From an uncultured Ruminococcus sp. (lineage in GTDB: Bacteria; Bacillota; Clostridia; Oscillospirales; Acutalibacteraceae), in contig CAJOII010000039.1 in assembly GCA_905234535.1 (NCBI GenBank), positions 1 through 37,365 of the forward strand: DNA of 37,365 bases. Reading direction: 5' to 3'. The notes beneath the pieces are model-generated. The model did no database searches, was not told the DNA's origin, and saw only the letters and a list, made by a program, of their open reading frames with translations. Below are positions 26,925 through 36,047 of the stretch, in pieces (the first letter of the stretch is position 1; every line of letters starts with the position of its first letter). The position numbers and the translations under genes were made by a program.

Positions 26925-28419
26925 TTATATGTTGCCCGAGTTCGAGGTAGAGCGCTCGGACTATCGCTGTATCCGCTGCCGCGTCTGTGAGCGCCAGTGC
27001 TCAAACGGCGTGCATCGTTATGACATCGACGGCGATGTGATACTCTCTGACGAGTATAAATGCGTGGACTGTCAGCGGTGTGTATGCCTCTGTCCGACCC
27101 ACGCGCTCAAGATCAAGAAGAACGAAGCCTCTCTCAGAGAGAACTTCAACTGGAAGCAGAACACAATCCTCGAGATCTATAAGCAGGCGAACACCGGCGG
27201 CGTGCTCCTGAGCTCCATGGGCAACCCCGAGCCGTTTCCGGTCTACTGGGATAAGATCCTGATCAACGCATCTCAGGTGACGAACCCCTCCATCGATCCC
27301 CTCAGGGAGCCGATGGAGACGCGTGTGTTTTTAGGGAAGAAGCCCCACGATATCACGCGCGATGAGAACGGCAATATCAACACAGAACTCCCGCCGCAGA
27401 TAGAACTTGAGCTTCCCGTGATGTTCTCCGCGATGAGCTACGGTTCGATCAGCTACAACGCGCACAAGAGCTTGGCTACCGCCGCAGAGGCGCTCGGCAT
27501 CTGCTACAACACCGGTGAGGGAGGTCTGCACGAGGACTTCTATCAATACGGCAAGAATACGATCGTTCAGGTCGCGTCGGGGCGCTTCGGCGTTTATAAA
27601 GATTACCTCGAAGCGGGCGCCGCGATCGAGATCAAGATGGGTCAGGGCGCAAAGCCCGGCATCGGCGGACACCTGCCCGGCGCGAAGGTCCAGGCGGATG
27701 TCTCTAAAACGAGAATGATCCCCGAGGGGAGTGACGCGATCTCTCCCGCGCCGCACCACGATATCTACAGTATCGAAGATCTGCGTCAGCTGGTCTTCTC
27801 CTTAAAAGAAGCGACAGACTACAAGAAGCCCGTTATCGTCAAGGTAGCGGCGGTCCATAATATCGCCGCCATCGCCTCCGGTATCGCAAGATCCGGCGCG
27901 GACATCATCGCGATCGACGGCTTCAGAGGCGGCACCGGAGCGGCTCCCACGCGCATACGCGACAATGTCGGCATCCCGATCGAGCTTGCCCTCGCGGCGG
28001 TCGACAAGCGCCTGAGAGACGAGGGTATCAGACAGAATGTATCGCTCGTCGTCGGAGGGTCGGTGCGGTCGGCATCGGATGTCGTCAAGGCGATCGCCTT
28101 AGGCGCGGACGCGTGTTATATCGCGACCTCAGCGCTCTTGGCGCTCGGCTGTCACCTCTGCCGCACCTGCCAGAGCGGCAAGTGCAATTGGGGCATCGCG
28201 ACACAGGATCCGGAGCTTGTCAAAAGGCTGAATCCCGAGACCGGCAAAGAGCGGCTTATTAACCTTTTGACGGCATGGAAGCACGAGATCAAAGAGATGA
28301 TGGGGCTCATGGGGATCAACTCCATCGAAGCCCTGCGCGGTAACCGATTGATGCTGCGCGGGGTAGGACTAAACGAAAAGGAGCTTGAGATTCTCGGTAT
28401 CTCACACGCGGGCGAATGA
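26914..28419 (+). CDS. Glutamate synthase FMN-binding (synthase) subunit with N-terminal 2x[4Fe-4S]
   Basis: CIRCRVCERQC and CVDCQRCVCLCP; MFSAMSYGSISYNAHKSLATAAE, NTGEGGLHEDFYQYGKN, QGAKPGIGGHLPG, IDGFRGGTGAAPTRIRDNVGIP. Confidence 0.93.
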   Translation: MPVNYMLPEFEVERSDYRCIRCRVCERQCSNGVHRYDIDGDVILSDEYKCVDCQRCVCLCPTHALKIKKNEASLRENFNWKQNTILEIYKQANTGGVLLSSMGNPEPFPVYWDKILINASQVTNPSIDPLREPMETRVFLGKKPHDITRDENGNINTELPPQIELELPVMFSAMSYGSISYNAHKSLATAAEALGICYNTGEGGLHEDFYQYGKNTIVQVASGRFGVYKDYLEAGAAIEIKMGQGAKPGIGGHLPGAKVQADVSKTRMIPEGSDAISPAPHHDIYSIEDLRQLVFSLKEATDYKKPVIVKVAAVHNIAAIASGIARSGADIIAIDGFRGGTGAAPTRIRDNVGIPIELALAAVDKRLRDEGIRQNVSLVVGGSVRSASDVVKAIALGADACYIATSALLALGCHLCRTCQSGKCNWGIATQDPELVKRLNPETGKERLINLLTAWKHEIKEMMGLMGINSIEALRGNRLMLRGVGLNEKELEILGISHAGE

Positions 28420-28850
28420 AGAGAGTATATGTACATGAAGAATGGTGCCTCGGGTGTCATCTCTGCGAATACAACTGCGCCTTCTCAAACTCGGGGCTGA
28501 CCGATATGGTCAAGGCGCTGAAGAGTAAGAAGATCACGCCCCGGATCCATGTCGAGGACGACGGCAGGATCCACTACGCGGTGTCCTGCCGCCACTGTGA
28601 GGATCCCTTGTGTATCAAGGGCTGCATCTCCGGCGCACTGAGTAAAGGCGCTGACGGCGTTGTTACCATCGACCACGATAAGTGCGTCGGGTGTCTGAGC
28701 TGTATGCTGCTGTGCCCCTACGGCTCGATCACGACCGATGAGAACGAGACGGTGCTCAAGTGTGAGCTTTGTATCAAAAACGGCGGTATCCCGAAGTGTG
28801 TTGAGGGCTGTCCGAACCGCGCGATCGTCTTTGAGGAGGTAGAGGAATGA
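28416..28850 (+). CDS. 4Fe-4S ferredoxin-type electron transfer subunit
   Basis: CLGCHLCEYNC, CRHCEDPLCIKGC, CVGCLSCMLLCPYGSI, CELCIKNGGIPKCVEGCP. Confidence 0.92.
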   Translation: MKRVYVHEEWCLGCHLCEYNCAFSNSGLTDMVKALKSKKITPRIHVEDDGRIHYAVSCRHCEDPLCIKGCISGALSKGADGVVTIDHDKCVGCLSCMLLCPYGSITTDENETVLKCELCIKNGGIPKCVEGCPNRAIVFEEVEE

Positions 28851-30085
28851 AGTATGTGATCATTGGGAACGGTCCCGCCGCGGTATCCTGCATCGACGGG
28901 ATCCGCAGCATCGATCAGAAGGGCGATATCACCGTTATCTCCAAAGAGGCGCACAGAGCCTACTTTCGGCCGCTGATCTCTTATTATCTTGAAGGCAAGA
29001 GCAAGGAGAAGAATATCTATTGCAGAGCAGATGACTTTTATCAGAAGAATCATGTCGAGACTGTCCTCTCGGAGGCGGTCGCGATCGATAGGGATCATAA
29101 GATCGTCTCTTTGTCGGGCGGAGAGAATATCGCTTATGGCCGGCTGTGTATCTGCTCAGGTTCGTCGCCGTTTGTGCCGCCCATGAAGGGGCTCAATACG
29201 GTGGAGAAGAAGTTCACCTTTCTCACCATCGACGACTCGTTCGCGCTTGAGCAGGCGGTGAATGAGAACAGCCGTGTGCTGATCATCGGCGCGGGGCTCA
29301 TCGGGCTCAAGTGCGCCGAGGGACTCAGAGACAGAGCGAAAAGCGTCACTGTCTGTGATCTCGCTCCGCGGGTACTCTCATCGATTCTCGACGACGAGTG
29401 TGCTTCTATCGTGCAGCAGCATTTAGAGAAGTGCGGCATACAGTTTTCGCTTTCGAATACCGCGGAGTTCTTTGACGGCGGTACCGCGCATATGATGGAC
29501 GGCTCCGTTATCGATTTCGATGTGCTCGTCCTCGCTCTGGGCGTACGCCCGAACATCGGCTTCTTCAAGGATGCGGGCGGCGAGTGTAACCGCGCGATTC
29601 TTGTGGACAACAGTATGAAGACATCTATCGAAGATATCTATGCCGCGGGCGACTGTGTAGAGCAATATGATATTTCTTATGGAAAAAAAAGAATCATGGC
29701 GCTGCTTCCGAACGCGAACATCGGCGGCTTTATAGCAGGCGTGAATATGGCAGGCGGCAGCAAGGCGTTCGACAACGCTGTTCCGATGAACTCTATCGGT
29801 TTCTGGGGGCTGCACATGATGACCGCAGGGACCTACGCAACCGGCGGGGATGCCAAGATGATCGAAGAAAAGAGCGAGAAGAGCATCAAGCGCTTCTTCG
29901 TCAGGGACAACAGACTCATCGGCTTCATCATCATCGGCGATGTAAAGAGCGCCGGAATCTACACGAATCTCGTGCGGTCTCAGACCGATCTGAGCGATCT
30001 CGATCTGAGCGCTCTGATCAAAAATCCGAATTTGTTACCTTTTTCTGAAAAATATCGTAGAAAAACGCTGAGAGGAGTGGTATAA
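28847..30085 (+). CDS. NAD(P)/FAD-dependent oxidoreductase (NirB/rubredoxin-reductase-like)
   Basis: MKYVIIGNGPAAVSCIDGIR, VLIIGAGLIGLKCAEGL, DIYAAGDCVEQ. Confidence 0.9.
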   Translation: MKYVIIGNGPAAVSCIDGIRSIDQKGDITVISKEAHRAYFRPLISYYLEGKSKEKNIYCRADDFYQKNHVETVLSEAVAIDRDHKIVSLSGGENIAYGRLCICSGSSPFVPPMKGLNTVEKKFTFLTIDDSFALEQAVNENSRVLIIGAGLIGLKCAEGLRDRAKSVTVCDLAPRVLSSILDDECASIVQQHLEKCGIQFSLSNTAEFFDGGTAHMMDGSVIDFDVLVLALGVRPNIGFFKDAGGECNRAILVDNSMKTSIEDIYAAGDCVEQYDISYGKKRIMALLPNANIGGFIAGVNMAGGSKAFDNAVPMNSIGFWGLHMMTAGTYATGGDAKMIEEKSEKSIKRFFVRDNRLIGFIIIGDVKSAGIYTNLVRSQTDLSDLDLSALIKNPNLLPFSEKYRRKTLRGVV

Positions 30086-30807
30086 TGGTATCGTTAGACG
30101 CTAAAGTGTTAAATCATCAAAGCCTAAATCAGCAGATCAAGTCCGCGGGAGAGGAGATCGAGCTCGATAATGTCCTCGGTCAGCGATTCATCGCCGCGGG
30201 CGTGTCCGACAAGTCTATCGAGATCCACGGCACTCCCGGAAACGCCTTGGGCGCGTATTTAAACGGCGCTGTCATCAATGTCTACGGCAACGCGCAGGAC
30301 GCGGTGGGCGATACCATGAACTCGGGACAGATCAATGTGTTCGGCAATATCGGCGACGCGGCAGGCTACGCGATGCGCGGCGGCAGGATCTTTGTCTTGG
30401 GGAATGCGGGATATCGCGCCGGCATCCATATGAAAGCGTACAAAGAGCACATTCCCGTGATGATCATCGGCGGCAAGGCGGGCTCGTTCTTAGGCGAGTA
30501 CCAGGCGGGCGGCATCATCATCGTGTTAGGACTTTCTGATGATGACAGCGATATCGTCAGCAACTTTCCCTGCACCGGTATGCACGGCGGCAGGATGTAT
30601 CTCAGGTCCAAGTGCGAGGGGATCCACTTTCCTCATCAGGTGACGGCAAAGACCGCCGATCATGAGGATATCGATGATATCCGCGGCTATGTTACCGAAT
30701 TCTGTGAGATATTCGGATATGATGCCGAAGAGATCTTAGATGCGGACTTTACGGTGATCACTCCCGACAGCCGCAATCCCTATCAGCAGATGTATGTAGC
30801 GAATTGA
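30085..30807 (+). CDS. Glutamate synthase GXGXG-domain subunit
   Basis: GAYLNGAVINVYGNAQDAVGDTMNSGQINVFGNIGDAAGYAMRGGRIFVLGNAGYRAGIHMK, a beta-helix repeat of the GltB C-terminal domain. Confidence 0.92.
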   Translation: MVSLDAKVLNHQSLNQQIKSAGEEIELDNVLGQRFIAAGVSDKSIEIHGTPGNALGAYLNGAVINVYGNAQDAVGDTMNSGQINVFGNIGDAAGYAMRGGRIFVLGNAGYRAGIHMKAYKEHIPVMIIGGKAGSFLGEYQAGGIIIVLGLSDDDSDIVSNFPCTGMHGGRMYLRSKCEGIHFPHQVTAKTADHEDIDDIRGYVTEFCEIFGYDAEEILDADFTVITPDSRNPYQQMYVAN

Positions 30808-30820
30808 GCAGGTCAATTCG

Positions 30821-30850
30821 AGTGAATAGTGAATAGTGAATAGTGAATAG
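30821..30850. repeat. Tandem heptanucleotide repeat (GAATAGT x4)
   Basis: GTGAATAGTGAATAGTGAATAGTGAATAGTGA in the gap between the GXGXG and GS-like genes. Confidence 0.9.
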
Positions 30851-30913
30851 TGAGGGTGGACTCCGTCCACACCTGATTCCGGTTTCTTATTCATAAGAAG
30901 TGAGGTAGTTACT

Positions 30914-32125
30914 ATGACTCAATCCGAACAGGAGATCATGCAGTATATCGAAGAGGAGGATGTCAAGTTCATCCGGCTCGCGTTCTGTGATATCTACGGC
31001 GCGCAGAAGAATATCTCTATCCAGCGCGGCGAGCTTTCACGCGCGTTTGAGCACGGCATTGCGATCGACGCATCGTATATCGCGGGCTTCGGCGGAGACT
31101 ACGGTGAGGATATCTGGCTCCATCCCGAAGCGGATACCATCACGGTGCTCCCGTGGCGTCCCGAACACGGCAAGGTGGTCAGGATGTTCTGCACCCTGAG
31201 CTTCGCGGACGGTACACCGGTAGACGCCGACACCCGCACGATCCTGAAGAATGCGGTCACATATGCGCGGCAGAAGGGTTATCGCTTCCACTTCAAGTCT
31301 CAGCTGCAGTTCTATCTCTTCAAGACCGATGAGAACGGTGAGAGTACACACACACCCTACGATTACGCGGGATATATGGATATCGCGCCGCGCGACAAGG
31401 GCGAGAATGTCCGCCGTGAGATCTGTCTGACCTTAGAGCAGATGGGTATCACGCCCGAGAGCTCTCATCACGAGGCAGGCCCCGGTCAGAACGAGATCGA
31501 CTTCACCTATGCCGATCCGCTGACCTCGGCGGACAACACGGTCACCTTTCTCTCTGTTGTCCGCACGATCGCTGCGAGAAACGGGCTGTACGCTGACTTC
31601 TCTCCCAAGCCCTTTGCCGACAAGTCCGGCTCGGCGCTGCATATCACCATGTCGATTCACTCAAAATCAGGCGAGGATGTAACAGACTACGCGATCGCGG
31701 GGATCCTGAGAAGGATCAGCGCGATGACGGTATTTTTGAATCCGACCGACGACAGCTACCGCCGTTTCGGACGGCTCAAAGCGCCGAAATATATCACATG
31801 GTCGTCGAAGAACCGCGCCCAGCTGATCTCGGCACAGCTGACGAAAAACGGCAACCCGTGTCTGCAGCTGCGCTCTCCCGATCCGGAGGCGAACCCGTAC
31901 CTTGCGTTCGCTCTGATGATCTATGCGGCGGTGGACGGCATCAAGCAGCAAGAGGAGCTTCCGCCCTCTACCGATAAAGATGTGCTGTTGATGACTGCCG
32001 AAGAGCAGAAGAACTATGCTCTTCTGCCCGATACGATCGATAAGGCGAGAACAGCGGCATATGACAGCGGATTCATCAAGAAGAATATCCCCGACAGTGT
32101 GGTTAAGGCTTATTGTAATAAATAA
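30914..32125 (+). CDS. Divergent glutamine synthetase type I-like protein with substituted active-site residues
   Basis: GS-I scaffold recognisable (VKFIRLAFCDIYGAQKNISI, ESSHHEAGPGQNEIDF, LRSPDPEANPYLAFALMIYAAVDGIK) but SQLQFYLF, SGSALHITMS, NRAQLISAQ and LQLRSPDP in place of canonical motifs. Confidence 0.85.
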   Translation: MTQSEQEIMQYIEEEDVKFIRLAFCDIYGAQKNISIQRGELSRAFEHGIAIDASYIAGFGGDYGEDIWLHPEADTITVLPWRPEHGKVVRMFCTLSFADGTPVDADTRTILKNAVTYARQKGYRFHFKSQLQFYLFKTDENGESTHTPYDYAGYMDIAPRDKGENVRREICLTLEQMGITPESSHHEAGPGQNEIDFTYADPLTSADNTVTFLSVVRTIAARNGLYADFSPKPFADKSGSALHITMSIHSKSGEDVTDYAIAGILRRISAMTVFLNPTDDSYRRFGRLKAPKYITWSSKNRAQLISAQLTKNGNPCLQLRSPDPEANPYLAFALMIYAAVDGIKQQEELPPSTDKDVLLMTAEEQKNYALLPDTIDKARTAAYDSGFIKKNIPDSVVKAYCNK

Positions 32126-32128
32126 GAA

Positions 32129-32157
32129 ACGCCGAGCGAGGACGAAGGCGTGACACT
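32129..32157 (+). repeat. Tail of the dispersed repeat, copy E (upstream of the ANTAR gene)
   Basis: GCCGAGCGAGGACGAAGGCGTGACACTGA vs GGCGAGCGACGACGAAGGCGTGACATTGA at 8828-8856. Confidence 0.6.
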
Positions 32158-32192
32158 GACGATTTTCTACAGAAAAGGAGTGAAGGGAGCTT

Positions 32193-32774
32193 ATGGCGTT
32201 GGAAGAACGGATGTATCACGCGCTGATCGTGTCACGGTCTGAGAATTTCAAGAAAGAGATCGGCTCCCTTCTGACTGTGGAGCGATTTCGAAAAGACTAT
32301 GCCGACAGCGCCTCTGAAGCGCGCAGGAAGCTCTTGGAGCGCTCATTTGACTTCGTTATCATCAGCGCACCGCTGACGGATGAGTTCGGCTCAAGACTCG
32401 GTGTGGATATCAGCGGGACCCCGGGCTCGATCGCGGTGCTGTTTGTGACGAGCGATGTATATGAGGAGATTGTCCACAAGGCGTCTCCTCACGGCGTGTT
32501 TATCATCAAGACGCCCGCGTCCCGCTCGGTCGTGATCCGGTCGATGGATCTGCTGATCTCGGCGCGCGAGCGGCTCAGAGCCGTCGAAAAAAAGGCGGGC
32601 AAGGCACAGAGCAAGATCGAAGAGATCCGCGTCGTCAACAAGGCGAAGTGGTTTTTGATCGATAACGAGAACATGGGTGAGAACGAAGCGCATAAGTATA
32701 TCGAGAAAGTCGCCATGGACGCAGGAATCACAAAGAAGCAGGCGGCGCAGATGATCATTGAGAAGTACAGTTAA
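32193..32774 (+). CDS. ANTAR-domain RNA-binding antiterminator with receiver-like N-terminal domain
   Basis: N-term ALIVSRSENFKKEI...DFVIISAPL; coiled coil; C-term IEEIRVVNKAKWFLIDNENMGENEAHKYIEKVAMDAGITKKQAAQMIIEKYS is an ANTAR domain. Confidence 0.88.
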   Translation: MALEERMYHALIVSRSENFKKEIGSLLTVERFRKDYADSASEARRKLLERSFDFVIISAPLTDEFGSRLGVDISGTPGSIAVLFVTSDVYEEIVHKASPHGVFIIKTPASRSVVIRSMDLLISARERLRAVEKKAGKAQSKIEEIRVVNKAKWFLIDNENMGENEAHKYIEKVAMDAGITKKQAAQMIIEKYS

Positions 32775-32810
32775 TAATCTCTTAAGGGAAAGACTTAAGG
32801 AAGGTGTATT

Positions 32811-34406
32811 ATGACAAAATATATTTTCGTAACAGGCGGTGTGGTATCGGGCCTCGGCAAGGGTATCACCGCCGCTTCTTTGGGAAGACTTTTGAAGGCG
32901 CGCGGGCTCAAGGTCGCGTCCCAGAAGCTCGACCCCTACATCAATGTCGATCCCGGCACGATGAGCCCTTATCAGCACGGCGAGGTGTATGTCACCGAAG
33001 ACGGCGCCGAGACCGATCTTGACCTCGGCCACTATGAGCGCTTCATCGACGAGGATCTGAATAAGTACTCAAACCTCACCACCGGCAAGGTGTACAGTAA
33101 TGTCATCAGCAAGGAGCGCAAGGGAGAGTATCTCGGTAAGACCGTGCAGGTCATCCCGCACATCACCGACGAGATCAAGCGGTTCATCTATAATGTCGGC
33201 AAACAGACCGACGCGGATGTCGTCATCACCGAGATCGGCGGCACCATCGGCGATATCGAAAGCCAGCCCTTTATCGAGGCGATCCGTCAGGTCGGCCACG
33301 AGGTCGGCGTGGAGAACCGTCTTTATATCCATGTGACCTTAGTTCCGTATCTCAAGGCGTCCGGAGAGCATAAGAGTAAGCCCACTCAGCACAGTGTCAA
33401 GGAGCTGCAGGGCCTTGGGGTATCGCCCGACATCATTATCTTAAGATCTGACGAGCCGATCGTCGACAAGGGGATCTTCGACAAGATCGCGGGCTTCTGT
33501 AATGTATGGCCAGACTGTGTCATCGAGAACCTGACTCTGCCGATCTTATATGAAGCGCCTCTGATGCTTGAGAAGGCGCACATCTCCGACATCGTCTGTC
33601 GGGAGCTGAACTTAAAGTCCCATAAACCGGACCTTAGCGACTGGGAGCATATGGTCGAACGCATCAAGACCCGCGAGCGCACCGTGAAGATCGGCTTGGT
33701 CGGCAAGTATGTTGAGCTGCACGACGCGTATCTCTCTGTCGCCGAAGCGCTCCGTCACGCGGGCTACTATCAGAACTCCTTCGTCGATATCGACTGGATC
33801 GACTCGGAGAAGATCACCGATGAGACTGTGGAGGATCTGCTCGGCAGTTTAGACGGTATCATAGTGCCCGGCGGCTTCGGTCAGCGCGGGATCGAAGGGA
33901 TGATCACGGCGGCAAAGTACGCCAGAGAGCATGATCTGCCGTACTTCGGCATCTGTCTCGGAATGCAGATCGCCGTCATCGAGTACGCGCGCAATGTCGC
34001 CGGCATCAAGGACGCAAACTCCGGCGAGTTCTCTCAGAGCGCGACGAAGGTGATCGACTTCATGCCCGATCAGAACGACGAGATCGATAAGGGCGGCACC
34101 CTGCGTCTCGGCGCGTATCCCTGTGTAATCCAAACGGGGACCGCCATGGAGCGCGCTTACGGGATGAGCGAGATCAGCGAGCGCCACCGCCATCGCTATG
34201 AGTTCAATAACGACTATCGCGATACGCTGAAAGAAGCGGGCTTGACCCTCTCGGGATTCTCCCCCGACGGCAGGCTGGTCGAGACGGTGGAGCTTACGGA
34301 TCGCCCCTTCTACATCGGGGTGCAGTATCATCCGGAGTTCAAGTCAAGACCCAATAAGCCGCATCCACTGTTCTCCGAGTTCATCAAAGCGGCGCTCGGA
34401 AAGTAG
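32811..34406 (+). CDS. pyrG: CTP synthase
   Basis: [78 protein letters not shown]; GATase [19 protein letters not shown]. Confidence 0.98.
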   Translation: MTKYIFVTGGVVSGLGKGITAASLGRLLKARGLKVASQKLDPYINVDPGTMSPYQHGEVYVTEDGAETDLDLGHYERFIDEDLNKYSNLTTGKVYSNVISKERKGEYLGKTVQVIPHITDEIKRFIYNVGKQTDADVVITEIGGTIGDIESQPFIEAIRQVGHEVGVENRLYIHVTLVPYLKASGEHKSKPTQHSVKELQGLGVSPDIIILRSDEPIVDKGIFDKIAGFCNVWPDCVIENLTLPILYEAPLMLEKAHISDIVCRELNLKSHKPDLSDWEHMVERIKTRERTVKIGLVGKYVELHDAYLSVAEALRHAGYYQNSFVDIDWIDSEKITDETVEDLLGSLDGIIVPGGFGQRGIEGMITAAKYAREHDLPYFGICLGMQIAVIEYARNVAGIKDANSGEFSQSATKVIDFMPDQNDEIDKGGTLRLGAYPCVIQTGTAMERAYGMSEISERHRHRYEFNNDYRDTLKEAGLTLSGFSPDGRLVETVELTDRPFYIGVQYHPEFKSRPNKPHPLFSEFIKAALGK

Positions 34407-34420
34407 GATCGCTGAGATAA

Positions 34421-34447
34421 GGAGCAGTTTTCAGACTGCTCCTTTTT
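34421..34447 (+). terminator. Terminator downstream of pyrG
   Basis: GGAGCAGT TTTCAG ACTGCTCC TTTTT. Confidence 0.85.
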
Positions 34448-34460
34448 GATGTGACAGATA

Positions 34461-34490
34461 TTGACAGCGTTCGATTGGGCGTGATAAAAT
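34461..34490 (+). promoter_or_regulatory. Promoter of the MATE gene
   Basis: TTGACA-18-TAAAAT. Confidence 0.6.
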
Positions 34491-34541
34491 TAATGTAATA
34501 TTCGGCAGACGAATGTGAAGAGATAGATCATACGCGCTGCG

Positions 34542-35981
34542 ATGAAAGAGGATGAACCCGTGTCCGCGCACAGAAAAGGCAAAATAAAAAAGCGAAAACA
34601 GACATCTCAATATGAAAAAATGACCCGGACGCCTATCTCAAAGCTGATACTCGCCCTGTCAGTTCCGGCGATCATCTCCATGCTCGTCACAAATATCTAC
34701 AACCTGGTCGATACCGCCTTTGTCGGTCAGCTGGGGACGAGCGCGAGCGGCGCCGTGGGGATCGTGTTCGGATTTATGGCGATCATCCAGGCGGTCGGAT
34801 TCATGTTCGGTCAGGGCGCGGGGAGCATCCTCTCGCGCTCGCTCGGCAGAAGGGATAGGGAGAGCGCGTCCGCTCACGCTTCGGCGGGCTTCTTCTCGTC
34901 GTTTCTGTTCGGTATCCTCATCAGCGCGATCGGGTTCATTTGGCTTGATGATATTGTGATGTTCTTAGGCAGCACGGCGACGATCGCCCCCTTTGCCAAG
35001 ACCTATATCTTCTATATCCTGATCGCGACGCCCTTTATGTGTTCGAGCCTGACGCTCAACAATTTTCTGCGTTATGAAGGAAAAGCGAGCCTCGGAATGA
35101 TCGGGTTGATGGCGGGCGCGGTGCTGAATATGGCGGGCGACCCGATCCTGATGTTCGGATTCCATATGGAGATCGCGGGCGCGGGACTGTCTACCGCTTT
35201 GAGCCAGGGTGTCAGCTGGGGGATCCTCCTGTGGATGTTCCTCTCCGGCAAGACCGAGTCGAAGATCAGCTTTAAGAACGCGAGAAAGATCACCCTGAGG
35301 ATGTTTCTGAATATCGCGGCGACGGGATTTCCGAGTATGCTCAGGCAGGGGCTCAACAGCCTGACGACCGTGCTTCTGAACGCTCAGTGCGCCGCATACG
35401 GCGACGCGGCGGTGGCGGCGATGAGCATTGTATCCCGCATCATCTTCTTCGCGTTTTCGATCGCGCTCGGGATCGGACAGGGGTTTCAGCCGGTGTCCGC
35501 GTTCAACTACGGCGCGGGAAAATATTCTCGTATCAGAAAGGGCTTTGTGTTCACGGCGCTTGTCTCAGAGGGGATTATCCTCTTGGGCAGCGCGGCGCTT
35601 GTGATCTTCTCCGGCGGGTTGATCGCGCTGTTCCGCGATGATCCTGATGTCATCGAGATCGGCACCAGAGCGCTGGTTCTGCAGGCGCTCGCGACGCTGG
35701 TGCTGCCGCCGTGTATGACGACGGAGATGCTCTTCCAGAGCACCGGCAAGCGCTTGGGAGCGACGCTGCTGTCGGCGGTGCGAAGCGGGCTTCTGTTCAT
35801 TCCGTCGCTGATGATCCTGTCCTCGCTTCGGGGGCTCAGCGGCATACAGGAGGCACAGCCGGTGTCGCTCTTGCTGTCTGTGCCGATTACGGTTATCTTT
35901 GCCGTGTGGTTCTTTAGAAAGCTGCCGAAAGACGACATCGAAGACCATCTGCCTGAATCAGATCAGAACACCGATCCATAA
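34542..35981 (+). CDS. MATE-family efflux transporter
   Basis: PISKLILALSVPAIISMLVTNIYNLVDTAFVGQLGTSASGAVGIVFGFMAIIQAVGFMFGQGAGSILSRSLGRRD. Confidence 0.95.
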   Translation: MKEDEPVSAHRKGKIKKRKQTSQYEKMTRTPISKLILALSVPAIISMLVTNIYNLVDTAFVGQLGTSASGAVGIVFGFMAIIQAVGFMFGQGAGSILSRSLGRRDRESASAHASAGFFSSFLFGILISAIGFIWLDDIVMFLGSTATIAPFAKTYIFYILIATPFMCSSLTLNNFLRYEGKASLGMIGLMAGAVLNMAGDPILMFGFHMEIAGAGLSTALSQGVSWGILLWMFLSGKTESKISFKNARKITLRMFLNIAATGFPSMLRQGLNSLTTVLLNAQCAAYGDAAVAAMSIVSRIIFFAFSIALGIGQGFQPVSAFNYGAGKYSRIRKGFVFTALVSEGIILLGSAALVIFSGGLIALFRDDPDVIEIGTRALVLQALATLVLPPCMTTEMLFQSTGKRLGATLLSAVRSGLLFIPSLMILSSLRGLSGIQEAQPVSLLLSVPITVIFAVWFFRKLPKDDIEDHLPESDQNTDP

Positions 35982-36016
35982 AATCAAAAGTAAAAGATAG
36001 TTAAAATTACAAAAAG

Positions 36017-36047
36017 AACAAGGTACTCAACTGAATACCTTGTTTTC
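36017..36047. terminator. Terminator-like hairpin after the MATE gene
   Basis: AACAAGGTA CTCAACTGAA TACCTTGTT TTC, with AAAAAG on the other side. Confidence 0.65.

Noticed and set aside
30821-30850. Possible CRISPR array
   Set aside because: Units are only 7 bp and contiguous with no spacers; no cas genes in the window.
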